Below, piece by piece: positions 6,703-14,709 of a DNA stretch of 14,709 nt (position 1 is its first letter; each line of letters opens with the position of its first letter). Location of the stretch: contig JAYUOW010000132.1 in assembly GCA_043760555.1 (NCBI GenBank), positions 1 to 14,709 of the forward strand, read 5' to 3'. Position numbers and translations under genes: made by a program. Origin of the DNA: JANMDR01 sp043760555. Lineage in GTDB: Bacteria; Pseudomonadota; Gammaproteobacteria; Burkholderiales; Usitatibacteraceae. Under the pieces are notes generated by a model that made no database searches, was not told where the DNA came from, and saw only the letters and a list, made by a program, of their open reading frames with translations.

Positions 6703-6950
6703 TTTATAGTCTCATTTTTGAACTGGATAAATGTCAAATCAACAAACCCAACGATACCACGCCGTTTTCTGTGACGATACGCACAGCCATACCGTGAACA
6801 GGGTAGGGACGCGAAAAAATATACAACTGAGTGTGGCGCTTAGCGGTTACCGACGCCGTTTTTGGGTTTTTAGTCATGCTAAGCTTTACGGATTCACGCT
6901 GCGCTAAATCTCCATTTAAATGAAAACGTCCCCAATTTTGCAACCAATGT
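6703..6950. promoter_or_regulatory. divergent spacer between the two-component operon and the vWA operon
   Basis: This 248-bp gap must hold the promoters for both divergent operons unless they lie within genes. On the minus strand a TTGACA occurs at 6737-6732, but no good -10 box lies 16-18 nt from it. On the plus strand only weak AT-rich boxes (around 6905-6922) precede the vWA start. No clear inverted-repeat operator was found by eye. The spacer also contains the possible small gene at 6734-6877. Confidence 0.4.
6734..6877 (-). CDS. possible 47-residue basic small protein, unrecognised
   Basis: An ATG at 6877 opens a 47-codon frame (MTKNPKTASVTAKRH..., ending VVSLGLLI) that stops 31 nt before the response regulator. 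The frame also extends upstream to a TTG at 6943. It is basic in its first half and hydrophobic at its end, and I recognise no family. The ribosome site is weak. It sits where promoters are expected, so it may be chance. In its favour are its position and strand, as a potential first gene of the two-component operon, and codon use similar to its neighbours. Confidence 0.22.
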   Translation of the reverse strand: MTKNPKTASVTAKRHTQLYIFSRPYPVHGMAVRIVTENGVVSLGLLI

Positions 6951-8081
6951 ATGCAGTCTGAAGCCGCGTTGCGGCGTTGGCGGCTAATTTTAGGCCGTTA
7001 TGCTTCGCAACCGCTCAGCGGTGGCACGTTTTCTGCTGGCGATTGGAAGTTGGAACAAGCGCTGGAATATTTGTATGGGCGCGAATATGATGGGCGCGGC
7101 ATCAGTCGCACGCCCAGTGGCGGCGGCGGCACGCTGGATCCATCGCAATTGCGCGCCATTGATTGGCTAGCCCGATCCAAAAAACTATTTCCCCGAGAAG
7201 TATTTGAGCGCATGCAAACGCAGGCCATCGAGCGCTACGCCCTAAAAGAACTGCTCAATGATCCAGCGGTGTTGCGCTCCATGGATGCCACCCCAGGATT
7301 AGCCAAAGCGCTGCTCAGCATGCGCGGGCGCTTATCCAACGACATGCGTGATGCTGTGCGGGGCATTATTCAAAAAACGGTTGATGACATTACGCGGCGG
7401 CTAAAAAATGATTTTGTAAATGCCTTGGTTGGGAGACGCAATCGCAATCGGCGCTCCAATATTGCAAGTAGCCAAAATTTCGATTGGCGCGCCACCATTG
7501 CCGCTAATTTAAAACACTACGATGTGGATCGCCAGCAACTCGTTATCGAGCACCCAAAATTCAACGCGCGGGTAAAACGCGGGCTGCCGTGGGACGTTAT
7601 TTTGTGTGTGGATCAAAGCGGATCCATGATGGATTCCGTCATCTATAGCGCCGTAATCGCGGGCATTATGTCGTCCCTGCCTTCCGTGCGGGTAAAGCTT
7701 GTGGTGTTTGACACTGCCGTGGTTGAGCTAACGCAAATGGCGCACGATCCGGTTGAAGTATTACTCACCGTGCAACTTGGCGGCGGCACCGATATTGGCC
7801 GCGCGTTGCAATATTGTGAAAAGCTCATCAGCAATCCAAGGCGCACCGTGTTTACGTTAATAAGTGATTTTGAAGAAGGTGCCGCACCCGGTCCCATGCT
7901 TGCCGCTGTGCAGCGCATGGCGCAATCGCGCGTAACGCTGCTCGGATTAGCCGCCTTGGATGATGCCGCAAACCCAGTGTATGACCGGCAAATGGCGCAG
8001 CGCTTGGCAGATAAAGGCATGCATATCGCAGCGCTCACACCCACGCATTTTGCCCAATGGCTAGCCGAGGTGATGAATTGA
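6951..8081 (+). CDS. vWA-domain protein, YehP-like
   Basis: This is a 376-residue cytoplasmic protein. The first 200 residues are helical and begin MQSEAALRRWRLILGRYA, as in YehP-like proteins. The von Willebrand A domain spans about 214-376 and has a complete metal-ion-dependent adhesion site: DQSGS at Asp221-Ser225, Thr280 in GGGTDIGR and Asp306 in ISDFEEG. vWA proteins of this kind work with MoxR-type AAA+ ATPases, probably to recruit or insert metal into client proteins, and such an ATPase is encoded three genes downstream. The length is close to that of E. coli YehP. The start at 6951 is the first start codon after the in-frame stop at 6921; no good ribosome site precedes it. Its last codons overlap the start of the next gene by 4 nt, implying translational coupling. 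It is the first gene of the plus-strand operon. Confidence 0.92.
   Translation: MQSEAALRRWRLILGRYASQPLSGGTFSAGDWKLEQALEYLYGREYDGRGISRTPSGGGGTLDPSQLRAIDWLARSKKLFPREVFERMQTQAIERYALKELLNDPAVLRSMDATPGLAKALLSMRGRLSNDMRDAVRGIIQKTVDDITRRLKNDFVNALVGRRNRNRRSNIASSQNFDWRATIAANLKHYDVDRQQLVIEHPKFNARVKRGLPWDVILCVDQSGSMMDSVIYSAVIAGIMSSLPSVRVKLVVFDTAVVELTQMAHDPVEVLLTVQLGGGTDIGRALQYCEKLISNPRRTVFTLISDFEEGAAPGPMLAAVQRMAQSRVTLLGLAALDDAANPVYDRQMAQRLADKGMHIAALTPTHFAQWLAEVMN
8068..8080 (+). promoter_or_regulatory. ribosome site AGGTGA and TTG start overlapping the vWA stop codon
   Basis: AGGTGA at 8068-8073 lies 4 nt before TTG at 8078-8080, whose last two bases are part of the vWA stop TGA (8079-8081). The ATG at 8057 in the same frame has no ribosome site. 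The TTG start yields MSWIANYSAYDDD, the sort of beginning expected of YehQ-like proteins. Confidence 0.6.
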
Positions 8082-10105
8082 GCTGGATTGCAAATTACAG
8101 CGCTTACGACGACGACACCCTAGCTGCGCTAAGCAATATCGGTTTGGTGCGCCGCGCCGCAAAAGAAGTGGCTGCGGGCAAATTTGCGTTTGAAAGGTGC
8201 AGCGCTGAGGGCGGGGTAATTATCACCGAAGGCCAAACCGTAGAGCTCGATGCACGCGGCCCGCAACAGGCGCGCTGTAACTGCCCCGCGCCTGGAATCT
8301 GCAAGCATATTTTAGGCGCGGTATTGTGGCTACGCACCCAGCAAGATGAAGCTAAAACAGACACTAACCCAGTTGCACCACCATCTGTATTGCAAGAAGT
8401 ATTAGCGCTGCATTGGCCAGCATTGTTCAAACTTGCGGGCATTGCCGCCGTGCGCCGCGCTGCCAATACGCCGCTAGATTTAATCACCTGTCGCGAACAA
8501 GAGGCTGTGCTAATTATTGATTTACCCGCACTTGATTTATCGTGCCGTTACGTGGCTGGCGCGGGCTTTAACGGTATGGTTTCTGAAGTGGCTAAATCTG
8601 GTTCTGCAGAAAGCAAAGCCATTCATTTAATGGCGCTTGCTGCAGTGTGGCAGTTGCACAAGCAACCCGTGCCATGGCCGGATGGCGTACAAGTGCAAAC
8701 ACCAACTGAAACCAGTTTAGGTGAAACAGAAACGCATTTTTTAACCGCCGTACAATCTACTTTGCAAGAATTACTACGTGGCGGTTTATCGCATGTCAGT
8801 GCTGCCAGCAGCGGGCGTTTGCTGGCACTCAATATGTCTGCGCGCGGCGAAGGGCTACCGCGCTTAGCCGCTATGTTGCGCAATTTAGGGGGGATGGCCC
8901 AAGCACTAGAACGGCGCGATCATCGTGTGGAAGAACGCGATACCTTAGCCCTCATCGCCCGCATCAACGCGCTGTGCGAGGCCCTGCAAGATGCCAATGG
9001 CGACACGCTCACGGCATTGCGCGGCAGGCTGCGTCGCACCTTCGCGCAAGCGAGCGACAATGCGGTTTTAACCCTGTTGCCCGTCGGTGCGCATTGGTGG
9101 CAAACCCTCGGCGGCGCACGTGGCTTAACACTATCGTTGTGGGATGCAACGCAAAAAAAGCTGCTGCAAACTACTCTGGCGCGGCCTGATGCGACTGACT
9201 TAGGCTTTCATCGCGAAAGCGCGTGGGATACTTTAGCGCTCTGGCCGGGTGCTGGGTCGGTGGCGTCGATTTGTGCTGCCGCGCTGCAAATTGAACACTC
9301 CAGAATGTCTGAAGATGGCCGTAATATGGCGCTCGGCGGCCTAAGCCGTGCCACTAAATTAGCGGCTTGGCAGGCCAATGACGATCGCTTGAACGAAATG
9401 GGCTACGCAAATTGGGATAAAGTTGCCGCGCAATTACGTGCAGCCGCTGGCTTAGCGGGCGAGCCATTAACTGCATTATTGTTGCGGCCTTCTGCAAGCC
9501 AAGCGCCAATATTGGATGAAGCCCAGCAGCGCGTAAATTGGCCTGTGCAAGACAGCGCAGGCGATTGGTTAACGCTAGCGATTCCGTGCGGGCCGGGCTA
9601 TGAGAAACGCATTGAAAACCTTGATCGCTTGACTGCCCGCCGCGCACCAGTTTGTGCGGTGTTGGTCACGGTTGAAAGAAGCGGTGCGCAAGTATTGCTC
9701 AATCCTGCAGCGGTGATGGTCGGCAGCGGGCAAGATGCGCTGCAATTGGTATGCCTTGATTACGCCAAAGAGGCCAGTAAAACCACCACACTCACCGACC
9801 GTATTTTGCGTATGTTTCAAGCCCGTAAAGACGCTGCCGCCCCAGCTGTAACCGCGTTAAGCCTTATTACACGGCTATTAGCACCCGTTAACACGGTGCT
9901 GGAAACCCAAGCCGCCACCGGCCGCGTGCAGTTGACGGAACAGCAAACTTTAAGCTTAGAAGCTGCGATTCCCGCCATCCATTCGGTGGGCCTACAAACC
10001 CTTGCCAGAGCCTTGCAAGCGCATATTGATGCACCATCAATGCTGCACCTAATGCGGCTTAGCTATCTTTGCGAAATTCTCACCGAGCTAGACGGCTCGG
10101 GCTAA
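8078..10105 (+). CDS. SWIM zinc-finger protein, YehQ-like
   Basis: This 675-residue protein has a SWIM zinc finger near its start: Cys67-x-Cys69, then Cys75-x-His77, in ARCNCPAPGICKHILGAVLWL. SWIM domains bind zinc and are thought to mediate DNA or protein contacts. The remaining 590 residues are helical and match no domain I can name. The start is taken as the TTG at 8078; an ATG at 8057 would add seven residues (MASRGDE) but lacks a ribosome site. It overlaps the vWA gene by 4 nt and is followed after 40 nt by the DUF4132 gene, so it is clearly in the same operon. In E. coli the equivalent gene yehQ is next to yehP. No enzymatic motif is visible, so a role as adaptor or targeting subunit for the AAA+/vWA machine is inference. 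Confidence 0.88.
   Translation: MSWIANYSAYDDDTLAALSNIGLVRRAAKEVAAGKFAFERCSAEGGVIITEGQTVELDARGPQQARCNCPAPGICKHILGAVLWLRTQQDEAKTDTNPVAPPSVLQEVLALHWPALFKLAGIAAVRRAANTPLDLITCREQEAVLIIDLPALDLSCRYVAGAGFNGMVSEVAKSGSAESKAIHLMALAAVWQLHKQPVPWPDGVQVQTPTETSLGETETHFLTAVQSTLQELLRGGLSHVSAASSGRLLALNMSARGEGLPRLAAMLRNLGGMAQALERRDHRVEERDTLALIARINALCEALQDANGDTLTALRGRLRRTFAQASDNAVLTLLPVGAHWWQTLGGARGLTLSLWDATQKKLLQTTLARPDATDLGFHRESAWDTLALWPGAGSVASICAAALQIEHSRMSEDGRNMALGGLSRATKLAAWQANDDRLNEMGYANWDKVAAQLRAAAGLAGEPLTALLLRPSASQAPILDEAQQRVNWPVQDSAGDWLTLAIPCGPGYEKRIENLDRLTARRAPVCAVLVTVERSGAQVLLNPAAVMVGSGQDALQLVCLDYAKEASKTTTLTDRILRMFQARKDAAAPAVTALSLITRLLAPVNTVLETQAATGRVQLTEQQTLSLEAAIPAIHSVGLQTLARALQAHIDAPSMLHLMRLSYLCEILTELDGSG
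10083..10100. other. small hairpin at the end of the SWIM gene
   Basis: CCGAGC (10083-10088) pairs with GCTCGG (10095-10100) around a six-base loop, directly before the stop codon at 10103. There is no T run, so it is not a typical intrinsic terminator. It might protect the message or tune expression of the downstream gene, or be chance. Confidence 0.35.
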
Positions 10106-10145
10106 AAATGAACGCCATAAATTTTAAATTTATTAAAGGACAACC

Positions 10146-13100
10146 ATGAGTTTTTTTGATTCCATCCTAAAAGTAATTACGGGGCGCGACACCACAGTTG
10201 CAACGCTAAACACGGAGCAATTACACTTTCTAAAGCAGAGCTTTTCAGGCCTCGGTACGGCGGTGCCAGCGTTGCCTGAAAAAGTGCTTGAGTTTATTTT
10301 GCAAGGAACACAAGAAACGGTGCTGCTAGAGCTGCAAAATGCACAAGCGCATCCACTGGGTATTTTGCTAGGTAGCCCAGGGCGGTTTCGGTGGGATTTT
10401 TATCACTACGACGACAAGGCGCTGGAAAAGCTTGGTCAGCAAAGCTTGGAGGCGCGCTATAAGTTTTACGGCACCATCAATGTTGCCACGGTGTCCTTAG
10501 CGGTGCTGGTGCGGATGGGAAAAGTAATCGCGGCAGCGGACGCAGGAAAGTCGCTAGAACATCCCGGTGCGCCGATACCTGATTGGCTGCAATATTTAAT
10601 CAACGACGTCCACTTTGCTAGTGCTAACCGAAATGACGGTGGCTTTAAAAACTTAGGCAAAGGCGTCGGCACAAAACCATTTTATTGGGATATCCACTTC
10701 ATTGGTCGGCTTCTGGCCGAAGACGGTCTCGATGCTAATCTGGCGCTGCAGGTGGCCTTTGAACGTAAAGGCATAGATGGCTATTATCACGATAAATTAA
10801 ACGTGTTGGTTGATCCGCCTGTCGTTGCAAAATATATGTTGGAGCATCAGGATGCTGTAAATTTATTGCCCACGCAGTTATCGGCTGCCGGGCGAATATT
10901 GCTGGCGCAGCGGGTAGGTAAGGATAAGGCGCTAATTGAACCGTTTGCGCCGCTCATGGTGCGGCTGGCGGCCGATAGCAGCAAGGGTGTTCGCGCGGAA
11001 GCGGGGTTGTATCTGGAAGCCATTGACGCCACCCAACGGCTATCGCTACTGGGAACCATGCTAAACGAAGGCACCACCGCCGAACGCGGGCAAGCCGCCG
11101 ATTGGTTAGCGCGGATGCAAGACCCCCGTGCCCATGCGCTGCTTGAGGCCGCGTTGGCGGCGGCACCTGCAAAATCGGTCGCACAAGCCATTCGCGCGGC
11201 GCTGAGTCGCGTCACCGCAGCGGGCGATGCAACAACCATTGACCTGAATGTAGCACCGGCGTGGACGCCATTTGCAGAACAGTTGCTGGGCGACACGGCA
11301 TTGGTGGTGTTGGGACAAAACTACGTTACGCTGCTAGAGCGTGCCAAGCAGGCCGCAGAAGCCGAAGCGGTGTCGCCGGATGCCATCAAACACAATTGGA
11401 AATGGGCCGCCAAGCACTACAAAACCATGCAAAAAATCACCGACGCGCAGTTGCAGCAAACGGTAGCGGCGTTAAACGGCACGGGCAATCAAGCAAATAA
11501 TAAAATGCTAATTGACAACGGGATAGACGCTATCGTTTCGTTTGAAAATAAACTCCAAGCGTTGCCAGATTTTGGTATCACGCACATCATCCGGTGGTTG
11601 GCGGTAGCGCGGCACTGGGGCAGTTTTTGGATGGATCCGCGGTTTCAAAAATGGTTAGCAAAACAAGAGCAGGGCATTGATTTGCGGGCGTTAGCTGATT
11701 TATTGGTGCGCTCTAGGGTGCCCCACCCCAACGCGCAAGTTGCGCGTACGGCATTGGCGCAAATGTGGAACGTGCCCTCCGCTGCGCGGGCATTGCCGGC
11801 CAATTGTGTGTGGCCATTTTTTGCCGAGCACCCCGAATTTATTGACGAAGGATTAGGGCTAGTAGCCAGCACCAATGAGGGGGGTTACGATCAGTTTCAA
11901 ATGGCTTGCACCCTTGAAACGCTCGCTACTTTTCCGGCTATTCCGCCGCGCTGGTTGCCGCGCCTGATGGAGTTAGCGCTAGGGGATGGCAAAACCCACC
12001 GCGCCGCCGCGCAAAAAACACTCATGACCCTGCCCGATATTGGTCAACGCGTGATGGAATCGCTGGATGCCACAAAAAGCGAAGTGCGTATTGAGGCCGC
12101 TAATTGGCTGGCCGATTTGCAGTACAAGCCCGCCATCCCCGCGTTAATAAAGCTGCTAGAAAAAGAAACCCGTGAAACGGCAAGAGCCGCATTTTTAACC
12201 AGCCTTGAAGCATTAGGCGAAGATATTTCGCCGCGTCTAGCACCGGCAATATTGCTTTCAGAAGCGCAAAAAGGGCTAAAAGCCAAAGCCCCTGCAGGCC
12301 TTGCTTGGTTTAAGCCTGACGGCATTCCTGAATGCAAGTGGAACAATGGCGACACGGTAGAGCCCGAAATACTACGTTGGTGGGTGGTGCTGGCGGCGAA
12401 GCTAAAAGAACCCGGCGGCAACGCGCTTTTAAGTCGCTATTTAGGGCTGTTAGCGCCTGCAAGTCGCGCTGCCTTTGGCCGCGCTGTGCTGCATCAGTTT
12501 ATTGCGCAAGACATTAGCTGCCCCGATTTAGCCGCAGGCATTGAACACGCGCAAACCTATGCGCCTGCGCGTTGGCAAGGCTATCAAGATCAATACAACA
12601 ACACTAAAGCCGAATACAAAGAATATTACTTGGCCAATTTTAATAAAACCAAAGACCAAGTATTTGAAGAATGCAAGCGCGAAAAAATGACTGCCTACTT
12701 CGGCAGCGCCATCGGGGAGAAGGGCATCTTAGCCCTCACAGCGCACGCGCCTGGGCATGAAGCCGTGAGTTTGTTGCAGCAGTACATGCGTGACCATTAC
12801 CAGCGCCGCGCGCAAATTGAAGCCATGCTGGAAGGCATCGCCATTGGCAATGACCCGGTTGTAATCCAGCTATTACTGGGCATCTCCAGACGTTATCGCA
12901 CTGCATCAGTCCAAGAAAAAGCGCGCGGTTTGGTGCAACTTATCGCGGACAAAAATAACTGGACGCAAGATCAACTCGCCGATCGCACCATACCAACTGC
13001 AGGGCTAGATGAAACAGGCAAGCTTGAGCTAGCCTATGGCGAGCGCACCTTCCATTTAGTGCTCGATGCCGCCATGAAGCCAGAGCTGCGCAACGCTGAA

Positions 13101-13964
13101 GGTAAAGCCATTAAAGCGCTGCCGGAAGCCCGCCAAAACGATGATGCAGCCATTATCAAAGAAGCCAAAACCCAACTGACCACCAGCAAAAAAGAGCTCA
13201 AGCAAGTTATTGATTTGCAAACGGCAAGGCTAGTAGAAGCCATGTGCATCAGCCGCATTTGGCCACAAAACGAGTGGCGCGAATACCTACACGCGCATCC
13301 GATCGTCGGTCGCTTAATTCAACGCCTAGTGTGGCTAGAAATCGGCTCCGATGAATCGATTCGCGGCAGTTTTAGAACCACCGAAGACGGCAGCTTTATC
13401 AACACCGATGATGACGAAGTAAGCCTAAGCCCAGAAAGCAACCTACGCTTAGCCCACGCATCAGTGATGGAAGAAGCCGCAGCCACCGCGTGGATTGCCC
13501 ATTTTAAAGACTACAAAATAACCCCGCTATTTGCCCAAATGACGCGCAAGTCCCCAGATATTGCATTCAAAGATAAGCACGGCGTTGACGTTACCGTGAT
13601 TGATGATCGCTTAGGCTGGATCAGCGATAGCTTCACGCTACGCGGTGCGTTTACCAAGCTCGGCTACCAACGTGCAGCGGCAGAAGATGGTGGCTTCTTC
13701 TACCAATACACCAAGCGCTTTGAATCAGTCGGCATCGCAGTTGTGCTCGAATTTAGTGGCAATTGTTTGCCCGAAGAAAACGTACCGGCTGCATTAAAAA
13801 CCCTGAGCTTTGAAGACGCGACATCAAAATCATGGAGCGACCGCACCATCGCGTTAAACAAAGTACCCCCCGTATTATTAGCCGAAGCCTACGCCGACTA
13901 TTTAGCCGTCGCCCAAGCGTGCGTGGGTTTTGATGCGGAGTGGGAAAAGAAGATGCGCTGGTAG
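10146..13964 (+). CDS. DUF4132 (MolR/YehI-like) large HEAT-repeat protein
   Basis: This 1272-residue protein resembles E. coli YehI (about 1200 residues). It starts at an ATG with AAAGGA 5 nt upstream. Helical HEAT-like pairs are visible around residues 255-350 (LMVRLAADSSKGVRAEAGLYLEAI) and 590-695 (EVRIEAANWLADLQYKPAIP). The DUF4132 domain lies at roughly 955-1150, with LAYGERTFHLVLD, a Lys-rich helix, and HPIVGRLIQRLVWLE. A final alpha/beta segment to 1272 includes DRLGWISDSFTLRGAFTKLGY. No signal peptide or membrane segment is seen, so it is probably cytoplasmic. Its biochemical role is unknown; older work on E. coli molR suggested a link to molybdate metabolism, which I would not lean on. 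HEAT solenoids usually act as scaffolds, so it may be the platform or client of the co-encoded AAA+/vWA pair. It lies 40 nt after the SWIM gene and 51 nt before the ATPase gene. Confidence 0.9.
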   Translation: MSFFDSILKVITGRDTTVATLNTEQLHFLKQSFSGLGTAVPALPEKVLEFILQGTQETVLLELQNAQAHPLGILLGSPGRFRWDFYHYDDKALEKLGQQSLEARYKFYGTINVATVSLAVLVRMGKVIAAADAGKSLEHPGAPIPDWLQYLINDVHFASANRNDGGFKNLGKGVGTKPFYWDIHFIGRLLAEDGLDANLALQVAFERKGIDGYYHDKLNVLVDPPVVAKYMLEHQDAVNLLPTQLSAAGRILLAQRVGKDKALIEPFAPLMVRLAADSSKGVRAEAGLYLEAIDATQRLSLLGTMLNEGTTAERGQAADWLARMQDPRAHALLEAALAAAPAKSVAQAIRAALSRVTAAGDATTIDLNVAPAWTPFAEQLLGDTALVVLGQNYVTLLERAKQAAEAEAVSPDAIKHNWKWAAKHYKTMQKITDAQLQQTVAALNGTGNQANNKMLIDNGIDAIVSFENKLQALPDFGITHIIRWLAVARHWGSFWMDPRFQKWLAKQEQGIDLRALADLLVRSRVPHPNAQVARTALAQMWNVPSAARALPANCVWPFFAEHPEFIDEGLGLVASTNEGGYDQFQMACTLETLATFPAIPPRWLPRLMELALGDGKTHRAAAQKTLMTLPDIGQRVMESLDATKSEVRIEAANWLADLQYKPAIPALIKLLEKETRETARAAFLTSLEALGEDISPRLAPAILLSEAQKGLKAKAPAGLAWFKPDGIPECKWNNGDTVEPEILRWWVVLAAKLKEPGGNALLSRYLGLLAPASRAAFGRAVLHQFIAQDISCPDLAAGIEHAQTYAPARWQGYQDQYNNTKAEYKEYYLANFNKTKDQVFEECKREKMTAYFGSAIGEKGILALTAHAPGHEAVSLLQQYMRDHYQRRAQIEAMLEGIAIGNDPVVIQLLLGISRRYRTASVQEKARGLVQLIADKNNWTQDQLADRTIPTAGLDETGKLELAYGERTFHLVLDAAMKPELRNAEGKAIKALPEARQNDDAAIIKEAKTQLTTSKKELKQVIDLQTARLVEAMCISRIWPQNEWREYLHAHPIVGRLIQRLVWLEIGSDESIRGSFRTTEDGSFINTDDDEVSLSPESNLRLAHASVMEEAAATAWIAHFKDYKITPLFAQMTRKSPDIAFKDKHGVDVTVIDDRLGWISDSFTLRGAFTKLGYQRAAAEDGGFFYQYTKRFESVGIAVVLEFSGNCLPEENVPAALKTLSFEDATSKSWSDRTIALNKVPPVLLAEAYADYLAVAQACVGFDAEWEKKMRW

Positions 13965-14015
13965 GGTTATGTTATCTGTATTAAGAATAATTTTTTGGAA
14001 TTTTAGAAAGCACTT

Positions 14016-14709
14016 ATGATTGATAAAGCCAATAAAATCAAGCCTTCCCAAGTAGTTAGGCTATCGCCAGAGCAACGCTACGCGGATGAACTTTTACGCT
14101 TGGCAGATGCCGACAAAGACGCGCGGCCAACGGGATGGAAGTTGTCGCCTAAAGCGGTGCGGCGTTTTATTTTGGGTGATGATGCCTTAAAAATTAGTCG
14201 CAAATTTTACGGTGATGATCCCTTGGTTGATCGGGCGATTGTGACGCTAATGGGCAATCAAGGTTTGATGTTGGTAGGCGAGCCGGGCACAGCAAAATCG
14301 CTGCTTTCCGAGCTTTTTGCCGCTGCCATTAGCGGTAATTCTGGCCTCACCATTCAAGGTACGGCAGGTACTACAGAAGACCATATTAAATACAGCTGGA
14401 ACTACGCGCTTTTGCTGGCAGAAGGCCCCAGCCAAAAAGCGTTAGTGCCATCGCCTTTGTATGACGCGATGCGCACGGGACGCATGGTGCGCTTTGAAGA
14501 AATTACGCGGTGCCCACCAGAAATTCAAGACGTGCTTATTTCACTCATGAGCGATAAGCAATTGATGGTGCCGGAATTAGGGCGCGATCAAGAAGAGGGC
14601 GCACGCTTATTCGCGCAGCGCGGTTTTAACATTATCGCTACCGCTAACTTGCGTGATCGCGGCGTGCATGAAATGTCATCCGCCTTAAAGCGGCGCTTTA
14701 ATTTTGAAA
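14016..14709 (+). CDS. MoxR-type AAA+ ATPase, YehL-like, 3' end beyond window
   Basis: The frame is open from the ATG at 14016 to the window end, giving the first 231 residues. It has Walker A GEPGTAKS at residues 88-95, a Walker B region MVRFEEI at 157-163, sensor 1 ATANL at 208-212 and an arginine-finger-like KRRF at 225-228. The first 60 residues form a helical leader (SPEQRYADELLRLADADKDARP). MoxR ATPases are hexameric remodelling machines that work with vWA proteins, and the vWA partner is three genes upstream in the same operon. Walker B has Glu where most relatives have Asp before the catalytic Glu; I believe this is shared by YehL proteins. The ribosome site is weak (AGAAAG 6 nt upstream). 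E. coli YehL is about 360-380 residues, so roughly a third is missing here. Confidence 0.92.
   Translation, partial: MIDKANKIKPSQVVRLSPEQRYADELLRLADADKDARPTGWKLSPKAVRRFILGDDALKISRKFYGDDPLVDRAIVTLMGNQGLMLVGEPGTAKSLLSELFAAAISGNSGLTIQGTAGTTEDHIKYSWNYALLLAEGPSQKALVPSPLYDAMRTGRMVRFEEITRCPPEIQDVLISLMSDKQLMVPELGRDQEEGARLFAQRGFNIIATANLRDRGVHEMSSALKRRFNFE

Noticed and set aside
6732..6737. TTGACA on the minus strand as a sigma-70 -35 box for the regulator gene
   Set aside because: No acceptable -10 box lies 16-18 nt downstream; the nearest TATAAA is 23 nt away and abuts the start codon.
7643..8044. 133-codon minus-strand frame
   Set aside because: It is antisense to the vWA domain, whose MIDAS residues are intact and explain the coding signal.
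10847..11296. 149-codon minus-strand frame
   Set aside because: It lies wholly inside the DUF4132 gene on the opposite strand, shows no recognisable family and has low-complexity Ala/Ser composition typical of antisense frames.
1..14709. CRISPR array, tRNA, rRNA, insertion sequence or prophage genes
   Set aside because: No regularly spaced repeats, cloverleaf structures, transposase or integrase frames were seen on reading both strands; genes fill nearly the whole window.

Overview
The window looks like a chromosomal segment of a mid-GC betaproteobacterium, most likely Burkholderiales or a near relative. That rests on an ECF42-type sigma factor with a DGPF partner, a cyclophilin carrying C-terminal WWNAAESGWG repeats of a kind I associate with that group, and a 7TM histidine kinase with a NarL-type regulator. 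The assignment is inference from gene content, since no rRNA or other phylogenetic marker is present. I see no tRNA, rRNA, CRISPR array, insertion sequence or integrase.

Left part (1-3967): the 3' portion of a ZIP/LIV-1 metal transporter gene is followed by a convergent minus-strand pair. This pair is a DGPF/YCII-domain protein and, 3 nt downstream, a long ECF sigma factor with a TPR-like C-terminal extension. Upstream of the pair is a TGTCGA-N17-CGTC element that matches the recalled ECF42 target promoter, so the pair is probably autoregulated. Divergent from it is a secreted cyclophilin-type peptidyl-prolyl isomerase fused to two copies of a roughly 125-residue repeat. Both convergent gene ends (673-703 and 3926-3966) carry long hairpins with the same core, which suggests a dispersed terminator or palindromic repeat family.

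Middle (3968-6950): a minus-strand two-component operon encodes a NarL/FixJ response regulator first, then a 7TM sensor kinase with a periplasmic beta-sandwich domain. A 248-bp divergent spacer separates it from the right-hand locus and may encode a very small protein.

Right part (6951-14709): four tightly packed plus-strand genes encode a vWA protein with a complete MIDAS, a SWIM zinc-finger protein, a 1272-residue DUF4132 (MolR/YehI-like) HEAT-repeat protein, and the start of a YehL-like MoxR AAA+ ATPase that runs off the window. This is a rearranged version of the poorly understood E. coli yehI-yehL-yehM-yehP-yehQ gene set. It is the best candidate here for an uncharacterised system: an AAA+/vWA chaperone-like pair with a zinc-finger protein and a giant scaffold. 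A YehM-like gene is the predicted next gene beyond the window.
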